Shown: positions 9,600 to 18,820 of the stretch, piece by piece
How positions within the stretch are numbered: the first letter of the stretch is position 1
How the letters are laid out: every line of letters starts with the position of its first letter
DNA from: an uncultured Hyphomicrobiales bacterium
Lineage (GTDB): Bacteria; Pseudomonadota; Alphaproteobacteria; Rhizobiales; Beijerinckiaceae
NCBI GenBank assembly: GCA_903824185.1
Contig: CAIJVU010000074.1
Coordinates: 62,001 to 126,000, forward strand
Length of the DNA stretch: 64,000 nucleotides
Direction: 5' to 3'
Translations under genes and position numbers: made by a program
Notes under the pieces: generated by a model
Databases searched by the model: none
Told to the model about the DNA's origin: nothing
Seen by the model: only the letters and a program-made list of their open reading frames with translations

Positions 9600-10708
9600 C
9601 AGCGCCCCTCGAAATCAATGCGCGGGTCAATCAGCATATAGACCATGTCCGACAGCAAATTCACGACAAGGCCAAGCAGCGAAAAAATATAGAGATTGGC
9701 AAACACCACCGGATAATCGCGATTGATGATGCTTTCAAAACTCAACAACCCCAGACCATCGAGTGAAAAAACGGTTTCGATGAGAAGCGAGCCTGTAAAA
9801 AAAGCATGGATGAAGGCTGCGGGAAATCCGGCAATGACAATCATCATGGCATTGCAAAACACATGCCCGTAAAGCACATCTGTTTCACTCAAGCCCTTCA
9901 TGCGGGCCGTGAGGACATATTGCTTTTTGATCTCGTCCAAAAAAGAATTTTTGGTCAGCAATGTCGATGTCGCAAAAGCACCCAAGGCCATGGCCAGAAT
10001 AGGCAATGTAATGTGATGGAGATAATCCAGTGCCTTGCTCCACCATGGCAGGCTGGCAAAATGCTCAGATGTTAAACCGCGCAATGGAAACAGCGGAAGA
10101 AAGGACGATCCCTCACCCAGCAAAACAATCAATAATATGGCAAACAGAAATCCAGGGATCGCATAGCCGATGATAATCACCGCCGATGTCCAGACATCAA
10201 AGCGCGAGCCGTCACGCATGGCTTTGCGAATGCCCAATGGAATGGAAATGCCATAAGACAACAGCGTCATCCAAAGACCGAGGGAAACAGATACCGGCAG
10301 TTTTTCTTTGATCAATTCCAGCACGGAAATGTCGCGGAAATAGCTTTTGCCGAAATCAAAGCGGGCATAGTTTTTCAGCATTTGCCAAAAGCGTTCGGGG
10401 GCCGGTTTGTCAAAGCCAAATTGCGCCTCAAGCTGTTTGATAAATTTGGTATCAAGACCTTGCGCACCGCGATATTTGCTGCCGCTGCCATCCGCCGCGC
10501 CCGGTTGCATCACGTTATTGCTTTGCGCGAGATCACCCGCCCCGCCTGTAAAGCGGGCCGTAGCCGATACGTCATTGCCTTGTAATTGCGCCAGTACCCG
10601 CTCGATCGGTCCGCCCGGTGCAAATTGCACAATGGTGAACGAGATCAGCATGATCCCGAACAGGGTCGGGATCATCAGCAAGAGTCTGCGCAAGACATAA
10701 GCAAGCAT
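9599..10708 (-). CDS. yejB: Peptide ABC transporter permease YejB
   Basis: 369 residues. DppB/OppB-like N-terminus ([19 protein letters not shown], first membrane helix), then a large periplasmic segment rich in Gly, Asn and Ala (about residues 35-95), and a transmembrane core with the EAA loop [22 protein letters not shown]. The long insert between the first and second helices is characteristic of YejB compared with OppB. It lies 3 bp after yejA and overlaps yejE by 1 bp, so yejABE should be translated as a unit. Confidence 0.92.
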   Translation of the reverse strand: MLAYVLRRLLLMIPTLFGIMLISFTIVQFAPGGPIERVLAQLQGNDVSATARFTGGAGDLAQSNNVMQPGAADGSGSKYRGAQGLDTKFIKQLEAQFGFDKPAPERFWQMLKNYARFDFGKSYFRDISVLELIKEKLPVSVSLGLWMTLLSYGISIPLGIRKAMRDGSRFDVWTSAVIIIGYAIPGFLFAILLIVLLGEGSSFLPLFPLRGLTSEHFASLPWWSKALDYLHHITLPILAMALGAFATSTLLTKNSFLDEIKKQYVLTARMKGLSETDVLYGHVFCNAMMIVIAGFPAAFIHAFFTGSLLIETVFSLDGLGLLSFESIINRDYPVVFANLYIFSLLGLVVNLLSDMVYMLIDPRIDFEGR

Positions 10709-10711
10709 GCT

Positions 10712-12565
10712 TTATCCGCCCTTTTTGGTGCGCGCTGCGCGGTCCGCATCATACCACCAAAGGGTGGGAAAGGCGGATGCGCCATAGAGGGGCAATTTTT
10801 CAGGACGGTCAAAGCGGTCCCAGCGGGCCGTGCGCTCATAATTATAGGTCCATTGCGGCACGACATAATCATGCATCAGCAAAACACGATCCAAAGCGTG
10901 GGTGGCTGCGATTTGCTCTTCGCGGTTCTTCGCCATCACGATCATTTCAATCAAGGTATCTATGGCGGAATTTTTAATACCGGCCGAATTGCGCGAGCCC
11001 GCACGGTCGGCTGATTTCGAGCCCCAATATTCACGCTGCTCATTGCCCGGCGACAGTGATTGCGGCCACAGATCCGTGGTCACATCAAAATCAAAATCCC
11101 GCATCCGGTTTTCATATTGGGAGGCATCCACCACTTTGACCACAACGCCAATGCCAAGCCGTTCAAGGGAGGGTTTTAAAAACAACAAAATCCGTTCGAA
11201 ACTGGAATCATAGGCCAGCAATTCAATTTTGAATGGCTGGCCCGCGGGCGTCATGCGTTTATTGTCTTTGACAATAAAGCCCGCCTCTTTCAGCAAACGA
11301 TCCGCTTCCCGTAAATTCGTGCGCACGGCGTCGGGACTTCCATTGACCGGATTGGTATAAGGCGTTGTGAAAATACTTGGCGGTACTTTGTCGCCGAGTT
11401 TTTCAAGCAGCTCTTTTTCAAGCCCTTTCGGCAGATCAGACGAGGCCAGATCCGTACCCTCGAAGAAACTTTTGATGCGCGTATATTGCCCGTAAAATAC
11501 GGTCTTGTTCATCTCTTCAAAATCAAAGGCCAGATTGAAGGCACGTCTCACGCGCTGGTCTTGAAAATGCTCCCGCCGCAGATTGAACACAAAAGCCTGC
11601 ATCCGGCCCGACGCGCGTTGCGGAAATTCTTCCCTGATGACTTTCCCGTCTTTCAAAGCAGGAAAGTCATAGGCTGTGGCCCAGTTCTTCGCGCTGTTTT
11701 CAAAGCGCACATCAATTTGATCACCCTTGAAGGCTTCCAGCAAAACCGTCGTGTCGCGGAAATAATCAAAGCGCTGCTGCTGGAATTGATTATGTCCGAT
11801 CCGCACCGGCAAAGCAGCACCCCAATAATTGGGTACGCGTTCATAAATGGTGGTATGGGGTGGGTCTGCTTGTTTTAATTGATAGGGCCCAGATCCCACA
11901 GGCGGCAGCAGAGTGGTTTGGGTGATATCGCGGGCTTTGCCGTCCGGCCCGTTTCCGGTCCAGATATGTTTCGGCAAAATCATGAATTGCCCGACAATTT
12001 GTGGCAGTTCCCGATTGCCCGGTTCATCGAAATAAAAGGTGATGTCGCGCTCACCGGTTTTTTCTGCAGCCCTGACATGCGCATAATAAAAAGCATATTG
12101 CGGACTATTGGTTTTAAAAGCATTGAAGGAAAAAATCACATCCTCTGGCGTCACAGGCAGGCCGTCATGCCAGCGCGCCTCTTTGCGCAAGCGATAGGTC
12201 ACAGAGGAAAAATCGGTGGCGACGCGCATGGCCTCAGCCAGCAAGCCATAGCTTGTCATCACCTCGTCTTGGGAGGGCACGGTCAATGTTTCATAGACAA
12301 GCGACAGACCCGCGGCTAACTGGCCTTTGATGCCGGAAACGACCGGATTGAAATTATCAAAACTGCCTTGTGCACCCATTCTCACAAGACCGCCCACAGG
12401 GGCTTTCGGATTCACATAATCAAAATGTTTGAAGTCCGCGCCATAACGCGGCTTTTCCAACAAAGAGAGCGCATGTTGCCACTCTTGCGCCTGACTGTTG
12501 AGAGAGCCCAGACCCAAAGCACAGAAAAGCAAAAGAGAGAATATCCGGCTTGTCTTTTTCATCAT
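10712..12565 (-). CDS. yejA: Peptide ABC transporter substrate-binding protein YejA
   Basis: 617 residues from ATG 12565 (second ATG at 12562), chosen because it begins a Sec signal peptide: MMKK, a hydrophobic core, and cleavage near SQAQ. AGGGA lies about 9 nt upstream. The family 5 (SBP_bac_5) fold is recognisable from segments such as KEARWHDGLPVTPEDV and RRAFNLAFDFEEMN. It captures extracytoplasmic peptides for YejBEF. It starts 28 bp after the recR stop, so it may be co-transcribed with the dnaX-ybaB-recR genes; the sequence shows no terminator between them. The extension to 12682 overlaps recR and lacks signal-peptide character. Confidence 0.92.
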   Translation of the reverse strand: MMKKTSRIFSLLLFCALGLGSLNSQAQEWQHALSLLEKPRYGADFKHFDYVNPKAPVGGLVRMGAQGSFDNFNPVVSGIKGQLAAGLSLVYETLTVPSQDEVMTSYGLLAEAMRVATDFSSVTYRLRKEARWHDGLPVTPEDVIFSFNAFKTNSPQYAFYYAHVRAAEKTGERDITFYFDEPGNRELPQIVGQFMILPKHIWTGNGPDGKARDITQTTLLPPVGSGPYQLKQADPPHTTIYERVPNYWGAALPVRIGHNQFQQQRFDYFRDTTVLLEAFKGDQIDVRFENSAKNWATAYDFPALKDGKVIREEFPQRASGRMQAFVFNLRREHFQDQRVRRAFNLAFDFEEMNKTVFYGQYTRIKSFFEGTDLASSDLPKGLEKELLEKLGDKVPPSIFTTPYTNPVNGSPDAVRTNLREADRLLKEAGFIVKDNKRMTPAGQPFKIELLAYDSSFERILLFLKPSLERLGIGVVVKVVDASQYENRMRDFDFDVTTDLWPQSLSPGNEQREYWGSKSADRAGSRNSAGIKNSAIDTLIEMIVMAKNREEQIAATHALDRVLLMHDYVVPQWTYNYERTARWDRFDRPEKLPLYGASAFPTLWWYDADRAARTKKGG

Positions 12566-12593
12566 GCGTGTGGTCCCTATGACTGAAACGACA

Positions 12594-13196
12594 TCACACA
12601 GCCGTGCGTTGACGGATTGCTGCATGCAATGTGCCTTCATCCAGATAATCAAGCTCGCCGCCCACCGGCACACCATGGGCAAGCCGTGTGACTGTGAGCG
12701 TATAAGTGCTCAGTAATTCGGTGATGTAATGCGCGGTGGTTTGTCCATCGACCGTTGCATTCAGCGCGAGGATCACCTCGCGGATTGTTCCTGTGGCAAT
12801 GCGTTGGATGAGACTTTCAATCGCCAGATCCTTAGGGCCTACACCATCAAGGGCTGACAGCACGCCCCCCAAGACATGATAGCGACCGGTGGTCACCTGC
12901 GCCCGTTCCAATGCCCATAGATCGGCCACATCCGCCACCACCACGATCAGGCTGTCATCACGGCGCGGATCACCACACAGCGTGCAAGGATTTTGCGTGT
13001 CGATATTACCGCAAGTCGTGCAGGTGATGATGCGTTCATGGGCTATTTGCATGGCATCTGCGAGTGGCTTCAACAAGGCTTCGCGCTTTTTCACAAGATG
13101 CAGCGCAGCCCGCCGTGCCGAACGCGGACCCAAGCCCGGAACACGTGCCAATAATTGAATCAACCGTTCGATTTCTGGTCCGGTTACGGCAGCCAT
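12594..13196 (-). CDS. recR: Recombination protein RecR
   Basis: 200 residues, the standard RecR length. N-terminal helix-hairpin-helix [19 protein letters not shown], then a four-Cys zinc finger [16 protein letters not shown] (about residues 59-74), then a Toprim domain beginning [15 protein letters not shown]. With RecF and RecO it loads RecA at single-stranded gaps. It lies 14 bp downstream of ybaB in the widely conserved dnaX-ybaB-recR order. Confidence 0.96.
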   Translation of the reverse strand: MAAVTGPEIERLIQLLARVPGLGPRSARRAALHLVKKREALLKPLADAMQIAHERIITCTTCGNIDTQNPCTLCGDPRRDDSLIVVVADVADLWALERAQVTTGRYHVLGGVLSALDGVGPKDLAIESLIQRIATGTIREVILALNATVDGQTTAHYITELLSTYTLTVTRLAHGVPVGGELDYLDEGTLHAAIRQRTAV

Positions 13197-13210
13197 TCTG
13201 ATGGCTTCGC

Positions 13211-13531
13211 TTAAAACAATTTCAAGCCGGGAGGGATAGGCAGACCCGCGGTCAAGGCGCCCATCTTTTCCTGCATCAAGGCTTCGCCTTTGCTTTTGCC
13301 GTCATTGAAAGCCGCCGTAATCAAATCCTCCAAAATGTCTTTTTCGGAGGCTTGCAACAGGCTCTCGTCGATCTGCACGGATTTGGCTTGCCCTTTCGCC
13401 GTCATGGTAATCTTGACCATGCCACCACCGGAGCGGCCTTCCACATCCAGCGCTTCCATCTCGGCTTGCATGGTGGCAAATTTTTCTTGCATTGCCTGCA
13501 CTTGTTTCATCATGCCGAACATGTCTTTCAT
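13211..13531 (-). CDS. YbaB/EbfC family nucleoid-associated protein
   Basis: 106 residues. A small dimeric DNA-binding protein of the nucleoid. It starts [25 protein letters not shown] (an amphipathic helix), has the conserved [21 protein letters not shown] sheet, then [21 protein letters not shown] and a C-terminal [11 protein letters not shown] tail. It sits between dnaX (26 bp) and recR (14 bp), as in most bacteria. Its precise physiological role is not established for alphaproteobacteria. Confidence 0.95.
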   Translation of the reverse strand: MKDMFGMMKQVQAMQEKFATMQAEMEALDVEGRSGGGMVKITMTAKGQAKSVQIDESLLQASEKDILEDLITAAFNDGKSKGEALMQEKMGALTAGLPIPPGLKLF

Positions 13532-13557
13532 CGCGCCCTCATGCTTGCTTCAATGGT

Positions 13558-15366
13558 TCAATCATCACTGTCTTGATCAAGCAGTGTGAAATCAAAATCA
13601 TCCCCCGCCTGATCGGTCACCTCGGCGGGCGTTTCAACCTCATCCGTAGCCCGCACATCGATGACGCGGGCACCGGGAAACTGCGCCAAAACGGCTTGCA
13701 CCAGCGGATCGCTTTTGGCATCGGCTAACAAAGTCGCGGTTTCACGATCCGCCACTTCCCGCAGCGTATCCGATCCCTTTTCACTCGATATAGCAATGAT
13801 CCAGCGACGACCGGTCCACTCCTGTAACTTGCGCCCTATTTCGGCCGCCAGATTATGGGGGGCCTCCGAGACAGGCGCGAATTCCAGTTTGCCGTCTTCA
13901 AAGCGAACCAGCCGCATTTCACTTTCAAGCGCGCGCTTCATCATGATGTCGCGCTTTTCGGTTGCCAAAGCGACCAGATCCTCAAAGCGATCAATCCGCA
14001 TCACCGGCGCGCCCTGTGCCAGCGGCGCTGCACGGGCGGCCTCTTGCTGGTGGGACACAATCAAGCGTGCGGCTGAAGCGCTTGCACCACCCCCGCCGCC
14101 GCGCGGCAGTGTGGGCGAACCCGCAGGGCCTTGGGGATTGGTTTCAAAAGCCTTCAATGCATCATCGGGGGTCTGGAGATCGGCGGCATAAGCCAGTCTG
14201 ATCAGCAACATTTCCGCCGCAGCCATGGGACGGGCAGCATCCAATACTTCACGGTGACCCTTCAACAACATCTGCCAGCAGCGGGACAATTCTCGCATCG
14301 ACAAAATACTCAAGGCCAGACCGCGCTCCCGCTCAACCGTTGTCACAGATCCGTCCTGTGCGGCTTCCGGCACCACTTTCAAGCGTGTGACAAAATGGGT
14401 GAAGGTCGCAAGATCACTGATGATGGTTGCGGGATCAGCGCCTTGATCATATTGCGCGCGCAATTCATGCAAGGCTTTGGCAATGTCGCCGCTCATCACC
14501 GATTCAAACAAATCAATAATGCGGCCGCGATCCGCAAGGCCCAGCATTTGCCGGACCGAATCCGCTTCCACATGATCCCCGCCATAGGCAATGGCCTGAT
14601 CAAGCAAGGACAAGGCATCACGCACCGATCCTTCGGAGGCACGCGCGATCATCGACAAGGCTTCGGCATCCACGCCAATCGCTTCGGCTGTGCAAATACG
14701 TTGCAAATGCGCAATCAATGTTTCAGCTTCCACGCGTCGCAAATCAAAGCGCTGGCAGCGCGATAAAATCGTCACAGGAACAGAGCGGATATCGGTGGTT
14801 GCAAAAATAAATTTTGCATGTGGCGGCGGCTCTTCCAGCGTTTTCAAAAAGGCATTGAACGCGCTTTTTGAAAGCATGTGCACTTCGTCGATAATATAGA
14901 CTTTGTAGCGTGCGGACACCGGTGCATAGCGCACGCTGTCATTGATCTGCCGGACGTCATCCACACTCGTATGGGAGGCGGCATCCATTTCCAGCACATC
15001 GATATGGCGGGATTCAATGATCGCGCGACAATGCACGCCTTCCATCGGCATCACCACGGTGGGACCACCGCCGCCAGCCGCTGTCTGGTAATTCAAGCCG
15101 CGCGCCAAAATCCGCGCCGTTGTGGTTTTGCCGACACCGCGCACACCGGTCAAAATCCAGGCCTGTGGAATCCGCCCGGCTGCAAAGGCATTGGACAAAG
15201 TCCGCACCATAGATTCCTGGCCGATCAAATCATCAAAGGTTTGCGGGCGATATTTGCGGGCCAAAACCCGATAGGGCACAGCGGGCGTTGCTGCTGGCTC
15301 AAAGCCCGGTAAAACCGGACCATCACTCAAAGCCTGTTCTGAAGGGGCGTGATCGAAATCAGACAT
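13558..15366 (-). CDS. dnaX: DNA polymerase III subunit gamma/tau
   Basis: 602 residues from ATG 15366. A GTG at 15378 with AAAGG 5 nt upstream is a real alternative and would add four residues. The clamp-loader ATPase shows Walker A GVRGVGKTT, Walker B IIDEVHML, sensor 1 FIFATTD and the SRC arginine finger (TILSRCQRF). The four zinc-finger cysteines of E. coli DnaX are largely absent; only one Cys (VHCRAI) remains in that loop, which I recall as common in alphaproteobacteria. The C-terminal part (about 400-602) is the tau-specific region. I saw no obvious programmed frameshift signal, so a separate gamma form is not supported. It heads the dnaX-ybaB-recR run. Confidence 0.95.
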   Translation of the reverse strand: MSDFDHAPSEQALSDGPVLPGFEPAATPAVPYRVLARKYRPQTFDDLIGQESMVRTLSNAFAAGRIPQAWILTGVRGVGKTTTARILARGLNYQTAAGGGGPTVVMPMEGVHCRAIIESRHIDVLEMDAASHTSVDDVRQINDSVRYAPVSARYKVYIIDEVHMLSKSAFNAFLKTLEEPPPHAKFIFATTDIRSVPVTILSRCQRFDLRRVEAETLIAHLQRICTAEAIGVDAEALSMIARASEGSVRDALSLLDQAIAYGGDHVEADSVRQMLGLADRGRIIDLFESVMSGDIAKALHELRAQYDQGADPATIISDLATFTHFVTRLKVVPEAAQDGSVTTVERERGLALSILSMRELSRCWQMLLKGHREVLDAARPMAAAEMLLIRLAYAADLQTPDDALKAFETNPQGPAGSPTLPRGGGGGASASAARLIVSHQQEAARAAPLAQGAPVMRIDRFEDLVALATEKRDIMMKRALESEMRLVRFEDGKLEFAPVSEAPHNLAAEIGRKLQEWTGRRWIIAISSEKGSDTLREVADRETATLLADAKSDPLVQAVLAQFPGARVIDVRATDEVETPAEVTDQAGDDFDFTLLDQDSDD

Positions 15367-15511
15367 CACCGGAAACACTGAACCTTTGTCGGATCAAAGC
15401 TGCCCCTGTCGGCCAAGAACCTTCAAGGAGCAACAGGCCTTTAGGAAATCAAAACGACAATCTTGCGGTTTCATTCAGCAAAGCCAATGCAACACTCATT
15501 GTCGGCTAAAA

Positions 15512-15610
15512 GGTGGGAGGCTGGACGGAGACCCGCCCGTTCTCGTTAGGGCTGCTTCCTTCCGGATCTGACCCGGTTGGCGAGTGGTACGTCCACCACC
15601 AACCTCCCGC
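15512..15610 (-). ncRNA. ffs: Signal recognition particle RNA (4.5S type)
   Basis: About 98 nt on the minus strand. The diagnostic apical domain reads GGTCAGATCCGGAAGGAAGC with its GGAA tetraloop (plus-strand complement about 15551-15573). The ends close with GGGAGGTTGG at the 5' side and CCAGCCTCCC at the 3' side, ten pairs with one G-U. This is the small bacterial form without an Alu domain. It binds Ffh to target membrane proteins. A T run follows the 3' end. It lies about 145 bp upstream of dnaX on the same strand, a common alphaproteobacterial arrangement. End positions are good to a few nucleotides. Confidence 0.93.
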
Positions 15611-15614
15611 TCCT

Positions 15615-15643
15615 TCTATCGCCGAAGGCGTCCCTAAAAACAA
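15615..15643 (-). promoter_or_regulatory. Possible promoter of the SRP RNA gene
   Basis: On the minus strand TTGTTT and GATAGA are separated by 17 nt and would place the start near 15608, where the RNA's closing helix begins. Both hexamers are weak matches to the sigma-70 type consensus. A nearby TTGACT has poor spacing (22 nt). Position is the main support. Confidence 0.3.
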
Positions 15644-15790
15644 GTCAAAACACCACTGCCATGCGTTCTTTGCAAGCGTTTTCGGACAAACAAAGCAAGA
15701 TTGGGGGATGACATCCCGCCCGTTTTCAGACACACACGCCCAACAGCCCGCTTAAACGGCGCGGCCTTGCTCAAATGGAAGGACGGCAGA

Positions 15791-16744
15791 GTGGCACAGG
15801 ATCAGACTCTCACCCGACAGGAACGCTCCTCTGCTTTGGGCTATGCCACCAATCCGCTCGATCGGGTTGCGCAATTTCGCGATAATCCCGCCAAACAATC
15901 CGAATTTGCCGCTGATCCGCGCCGTCTTGAGCTGATTTTGGAAGGCGATCATCCGTTTTTCCGGTTTGACGGCCAAGACTATGGCCTCTGGTTTACCCCC
16001 CAACAGGCCGATGCCATCGGCGCATCCCATCTGACTGTTTTTTTGGGTCTGCTGGACGGAATTCCCACCTTTGCCCGCGCCCATGCCGCAAGACAGCCCG
16101 AACAGCCAGCCCCCACGGGATATTTTACCAGTGATCTGCGCTCGATTGCCGTTCAAGGCCTGATGCCCGCGGCGGAACTCGGGATCTTGGCGCAAGCCAA
16201 AAGCCTGATTGGTTGGCACCGCGCGCATGCGTTTTGCGCAAAATGTGGCAGCGCCACCACCCCCGCAGGCGGTGGCTGGAAGCGTGAATGCACAAGCTGC
16301 AAAGCCCAGCATTTCCCGCGCACAGATCCTGTCTCCATCATGCTGGTGATTGACGGCGACCGCTGCCTGCTTGGTAGACAGGCGCATTTTGTCGCCCAAT
16401 CCTATTCCTGCCTCGCTGGTTTTATCGAACCCGGTGAAACGCTCGAAGATGCCGTCCGGCGCGAAGTCTATGAAGAGGCCGGTATCGAAGTGTCAGCCGT
16501 GCGCTATCTTTGCAACCAGCCTTGGCCCTTCCCCTCCTCTTTGATGATCGGCTGTCTGGCGCAAGCCAAGACCCATGACATCGTGATGGATGCCGAGGAA
16601 TTGGAAGATGCCCGCTGGTTCACGCGGGAGGATGTGCGCGGCATGCTGACCCGCACCCATCCTCAAGGCCTGATTTGCCCGCCGCCGATCGCCATTGCGC
16701 ATTCGCTGATGCAGGCTTGGGCTTTCGAAAATATCACCGTCTGA
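15791..16744 (+). CDS. nudC: NAD(+) diphosphatase NudC (Nudix)
   Basis: 317 residues from GTG 15791, which has GGAAGG upstream. A TTG at 15701 would add 30 residues that do not look conserved. NudC cleaves NAD(H), and in bacteria also removes NAD caps from RNA. A zinc ribbon (CAKCG ... CTSC, four Cys) precedes the Nudix box GFIEPGETLEDAVRREVYEEAGIE, which matches GX5EX7REUXEEXGU fully, and the SQPWPFPxS-type segment reads NQPWPFPSSLMIG. The LGYATNPLDR N-terminal motif is usual in alphaproteobacterial NudC. It is followed by a strong terminator and is convergent with pheA. Confidence 0.92.
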   Translation: MAQDQTLTRQERSSALGYATNPLDRVAQFRDNPAKQSEFAADPRRLELILEGDHPFFRFDGQDYGLWFTPQQADAIGASHLTVFLGLLDGIPTFARAHAARQPEQPAPTGYFTSDLRSIAVQGLMPAAELGILAQAKSLIGWHRAHAFCAKCGSATTPAGGGWKRECTSCKAQHFPRTDPVSIMLVIDGDRCLLGRQAHFVAQSYSCLAGFIEPGETLEDAVRREVYEEAGIEVSAVRYLCNQPWPFPSSLMIGCLAQAKTHDIVMDAEELEDARWFTREDVRGMLTRTHPQGLICPPPIAIAHSLMQAWAFENITV

Positions 16745-16751
16745 CCGCCTG

Positions 16752-16776
16752 AAGCAGGCCGAAGCCTGCTTTTTTT
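16752..16776 (+). terminator. Intrinsic terminator of nudC
   Basis: Arms AAGCAGGC (16752-16759) and GCCTGCTT (16764-16771) pair perfectly around the tetraloop CGAA, followed by a T tract to 16776. It starts 8 bp after the nudC stop. Confidence 0.92.
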
Positions 16777-16851
16777 GTGCAGATTCTGTGCAAAAAGCCT
16801 TAATTTTACTGGGAATAACCTGTGCAAAACCTGTGCATAATCTGTGCGCAA
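16776..16851. repeat. 11-bp-phased array of DnaA-box-like 9-mers
   Basis: TGTGCA-type motifs begin at 16776, 16787, 16821, 16832 and 16843, and a related TGGGAATAA begins at 16810. Spacings are 11, 23, 11, 11 and 11 bp, so all lie roughly on one face of the helix. On the minus strand the 9-mer at 16832 reads TTATGCACA, a perfect TTATNCACA DnaA box. Those at 16787 and 16821 (TTTTGCACA) and 16810 (TTATTCCCA) each differ by one base; those at 16776 and 16843 fit less well. The last three TGTGCA units form an imperfect 11-bp tandem repeat (16817-16849). The stretch between 16792 and 16810 is AT-rich. It lies in the convergent nudC-pheA gap. DnaA binding is an inference. Confidence 0.5.
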
Positions 16852-16860
16852 AAAGTCCAA

Positions 16861-17718
16861 TCATCCGGTTTTTTGCGTGGCAATGCGGAAGGGATGGGCT
16901 TTGTAACATCCCAAAATCCGTACTTCTTTCGAGAAAAAGTCCAGCTCTTCCAAGGCCCGTTTCACATGCGGATCATCGGGATGTCCGTCGACATCGGCCA
17001 AAAACTGCGTGGCAGAAAATTCCCCTTCCACCATATAGCTTTCAAGCTTGGTCATATTGACGCCATTGGTGGCAAAACCGCCCAGCGCTTTATACAAGGC
17101 CGCCGGCACGTTGCGAACGCGAAACACAAAGGTCGTCACCAGCGGATCTTGTCCGCGCTCTGCCCATTGGGCGGTTTTCGACAACACCACGAAACGGGTG
17201 GTGTTGTGCGTTTCGTCCTCGACATTCTCAGCCAAGATATCGAGACCATAAATCTCTGCGGCCAAAGCGGTGGCGAGCGATCCCTTGCTTTTATCTTTCC
17301 ATTCGGCGACTTCGCGGGCCGATCCGGCAGTATCCCCCGCCACAACCGGCTTTAATCCATGCTGGCGCAGGATTTTCCGGCATTGTCCCAAGGCATGGAC
17401 ATGCGAATGAACCGTCTTCAAGTCAGCGATGGTGCTGCCTTTGAGGCCCAGAAGCTGAAAATGGATCGGTAAAAAATATTCGCCGACAATATGCAGCCCC
17501 GACCGCGGTAAAAAATGATGAATATCGGCCACCCGTCCGGCAATCGAATTTTCGATCGGGATCATGCCCAAAGCGGCTGTGCCGTCGGAGAGGGCAGCAA
17601 AGGCATCTTCAAAAGACGCGCAGGGCAGAGGAGTCCAGTCCGGATAGACGTTCCGGCAGGCAATATCGGAATTGGCGCCGGGTTCACCCTGATAGGCAAT
17701 CAATGAAGATTTGGTCAT
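16861..17718 (-). CDS. pheA: Prephenate dehydratase
   Basis: 285 residues from ATG 17718 (a GTG at 17727 is possible). It converts prephenate to phenylpyruvate in phenylalanine synthesis. The catalytic domain starts IAYQGEPGANS and contains the NTTRFVVLS motif, whose Thr is catalytic. A C-terminal ACT domain with the TKLESYMVEGEF segment (the ESRP-type effector loop) should give phenylalanine feedback control. It has no chorismate mutase domain. It lies 32 bp downstream of kdsB on the same strand, a pair I recall as common in alphaproteobacteria. Confidence 0.94.
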   Translation of the reverse strand: MTKSSLIAYQGEPGANSDIACRNVYPDWTPLPCASFEDAFAALSDGTAALGMIPIENSIAGRVADIHHFLPRSGLHIVGEYFLPIHFQLLGLKGSTIADLKTVHSHVHALGQCRKILRQHGLKPVVAGDTAGSAREVAEWKDKSKGSLATALAAEIYGLDILAENVEDETHNTTRFVVLSKTAQWAERGQDPLVTTFVFRVRNVPAALYKALGGFATNGVNMTKLESYMVEGEFSATQFLADVDGHPDDPHVKRALEELDFFSKEVRILGCYKAHPFRIATQKTG

Positions 17719-17750
17719 TTGATTCACTTTTTTCTGAATTATTGGTGTTT

Positions 17751-18497
17751 TCAGTGCATTTTAGGGCGATTGGCCAGCACGAGACGGGCCCGTTCCAGAT
17801 CTTCCGGCGTATCGACCCCCAAGGGAACATCATCCACCTCGATGGCATCAATCCGCATCCCTGCTTCCAAGGCCCGCAATTGTTCCAGCCGTTCCCTTTT
17901 TTCAAGGGTCGAGGGTTGCAAGCTCACAAAGCGCGCCAATGCCCGCCGCCGCCAGGCATAAAGTCCGATATGATGATAGAGCGGGCCTTCTCCTGACGGG
18001 GCTGTGACCCGTGTAAAATAGAGCGCCCGATAATGCCGGTCTCCCAGCGGGGTTAAAATCGGTTTCACCACATTCGGATTGGTTTTTTCTTCGTCCCGGG
18101 TAATTTCAACGACCAAAGTGGCCAGATCAACCTCTGGATTGGCCAAAGGCAAGACCGAAGCGGCAATCGCTTTGGGATCAATGGTTGGCAAATCGCCCTG
18201 CACATTCACAATCACATCATGATGGCCTTCGGGATCCACTCTTTCGATGGCCTCAAAAATCCGATCCGAACCCGAGGGATGGTCCGAACGGGTCAAAACC
18301 GCAATTCCCCCAACCTTTTCAATAGCCTTGATGATGTCTGGTTCATCGGTAGCGACCACAACAGGCCCAAGACCCGCCTCCATCGCCCGCCGCCAGACAT
18401 GCACAATCATCGGTTCACCGCCAATATCGGCCAGCGGTTTGTTCGGGAGACGGACAGAGGCCATGCGGGCTGGGATGAGAATAATCGGATCAGACAT
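17751..18497 (-). CDS. kdsB: CMP-KDO synthetase (3-deoxy-manno-octulosonate cytidylyltransferase)
   Basis: 248 residues. It activates KDO with CTP for lipopolysaccharide inner core synthesis. It shows the nucleotide-binding start [19 protein letters not shown], the [11 protein letters not shown] motif, and [27 protein letters not shown]. The length fits the family. It is the first gene of a kdsB-pheA pair and is divergent from the cytochrome c gene at 18821. Confidence 0.94.
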   Translation of the reverse strand: MSDPIILIPARMASVRLPNKPLADIGGEPMIVHVWRRAMEAGLGPVVVATDEPDIIKAIEKVGGIAVLTRSDHPSGSDRIFEAIERVDPEGHHDVIVNVQGDLPTIDPKAIAASVLPLANPEVDLATLVVEITRDEEKTNPNVVKPILTPLGDRHYRALYFTRVTAPSGEGPLYHHIGLYAWRRRALARFVSLQPSTLEKRERLEQLRALEAGMRIDAIEVDDVPLGVDTPEDLERARLVLANRPKMH

Positions 18498-18820
18498 CGT
18501 GTTTCCAAACCTGTGAGCGGGGCGCCAAGCAAAATATCAACTCATGATAAAGGAGTGTTGATTAATTGGCTCGGCAAAAGTAGTAAACATGTACGACACT
18601 TATACGAGTTGCCAAGCGGACGGCAAAGCGGGTAATCAGGACTTGATGCTCGTCATTGGTCGCACGGCCTGCAAGTTCTTGCGGGAATTTGGCGAAGCGG
18701 ACATAAGATGCGGCCACTTCTGAACGGACTGATTATCTAGGTGCTATTTTCCAAACGTTCCTGTATCACCTTCAGGACGTTTTTTAACGAGACGATGCTG
18801 TCAAGCTGCGGAGCATGAGC
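18498..18820. other. Intergenic region between kdsB and the cytochrome c gene
   Basis: 323 bp between divergent genes; it must hold both promoters. I found no RNA gene or convincing hexamer pair. TCAAC (18538-18542) and GTTGA (18558-18562) form a short inverted repeat near the kdsB side, too short to call. A 26-codon frame ending near 18635 follows GGAG but shows no recognisable product. Confidence 0.4.

Noticed and set aside
18556-18635. Small open frame upstream of the cytochrome c gene
   Set aside because: Ribosome-site spacing is wrong for its GTG and the 26-residue product is not recognisable.
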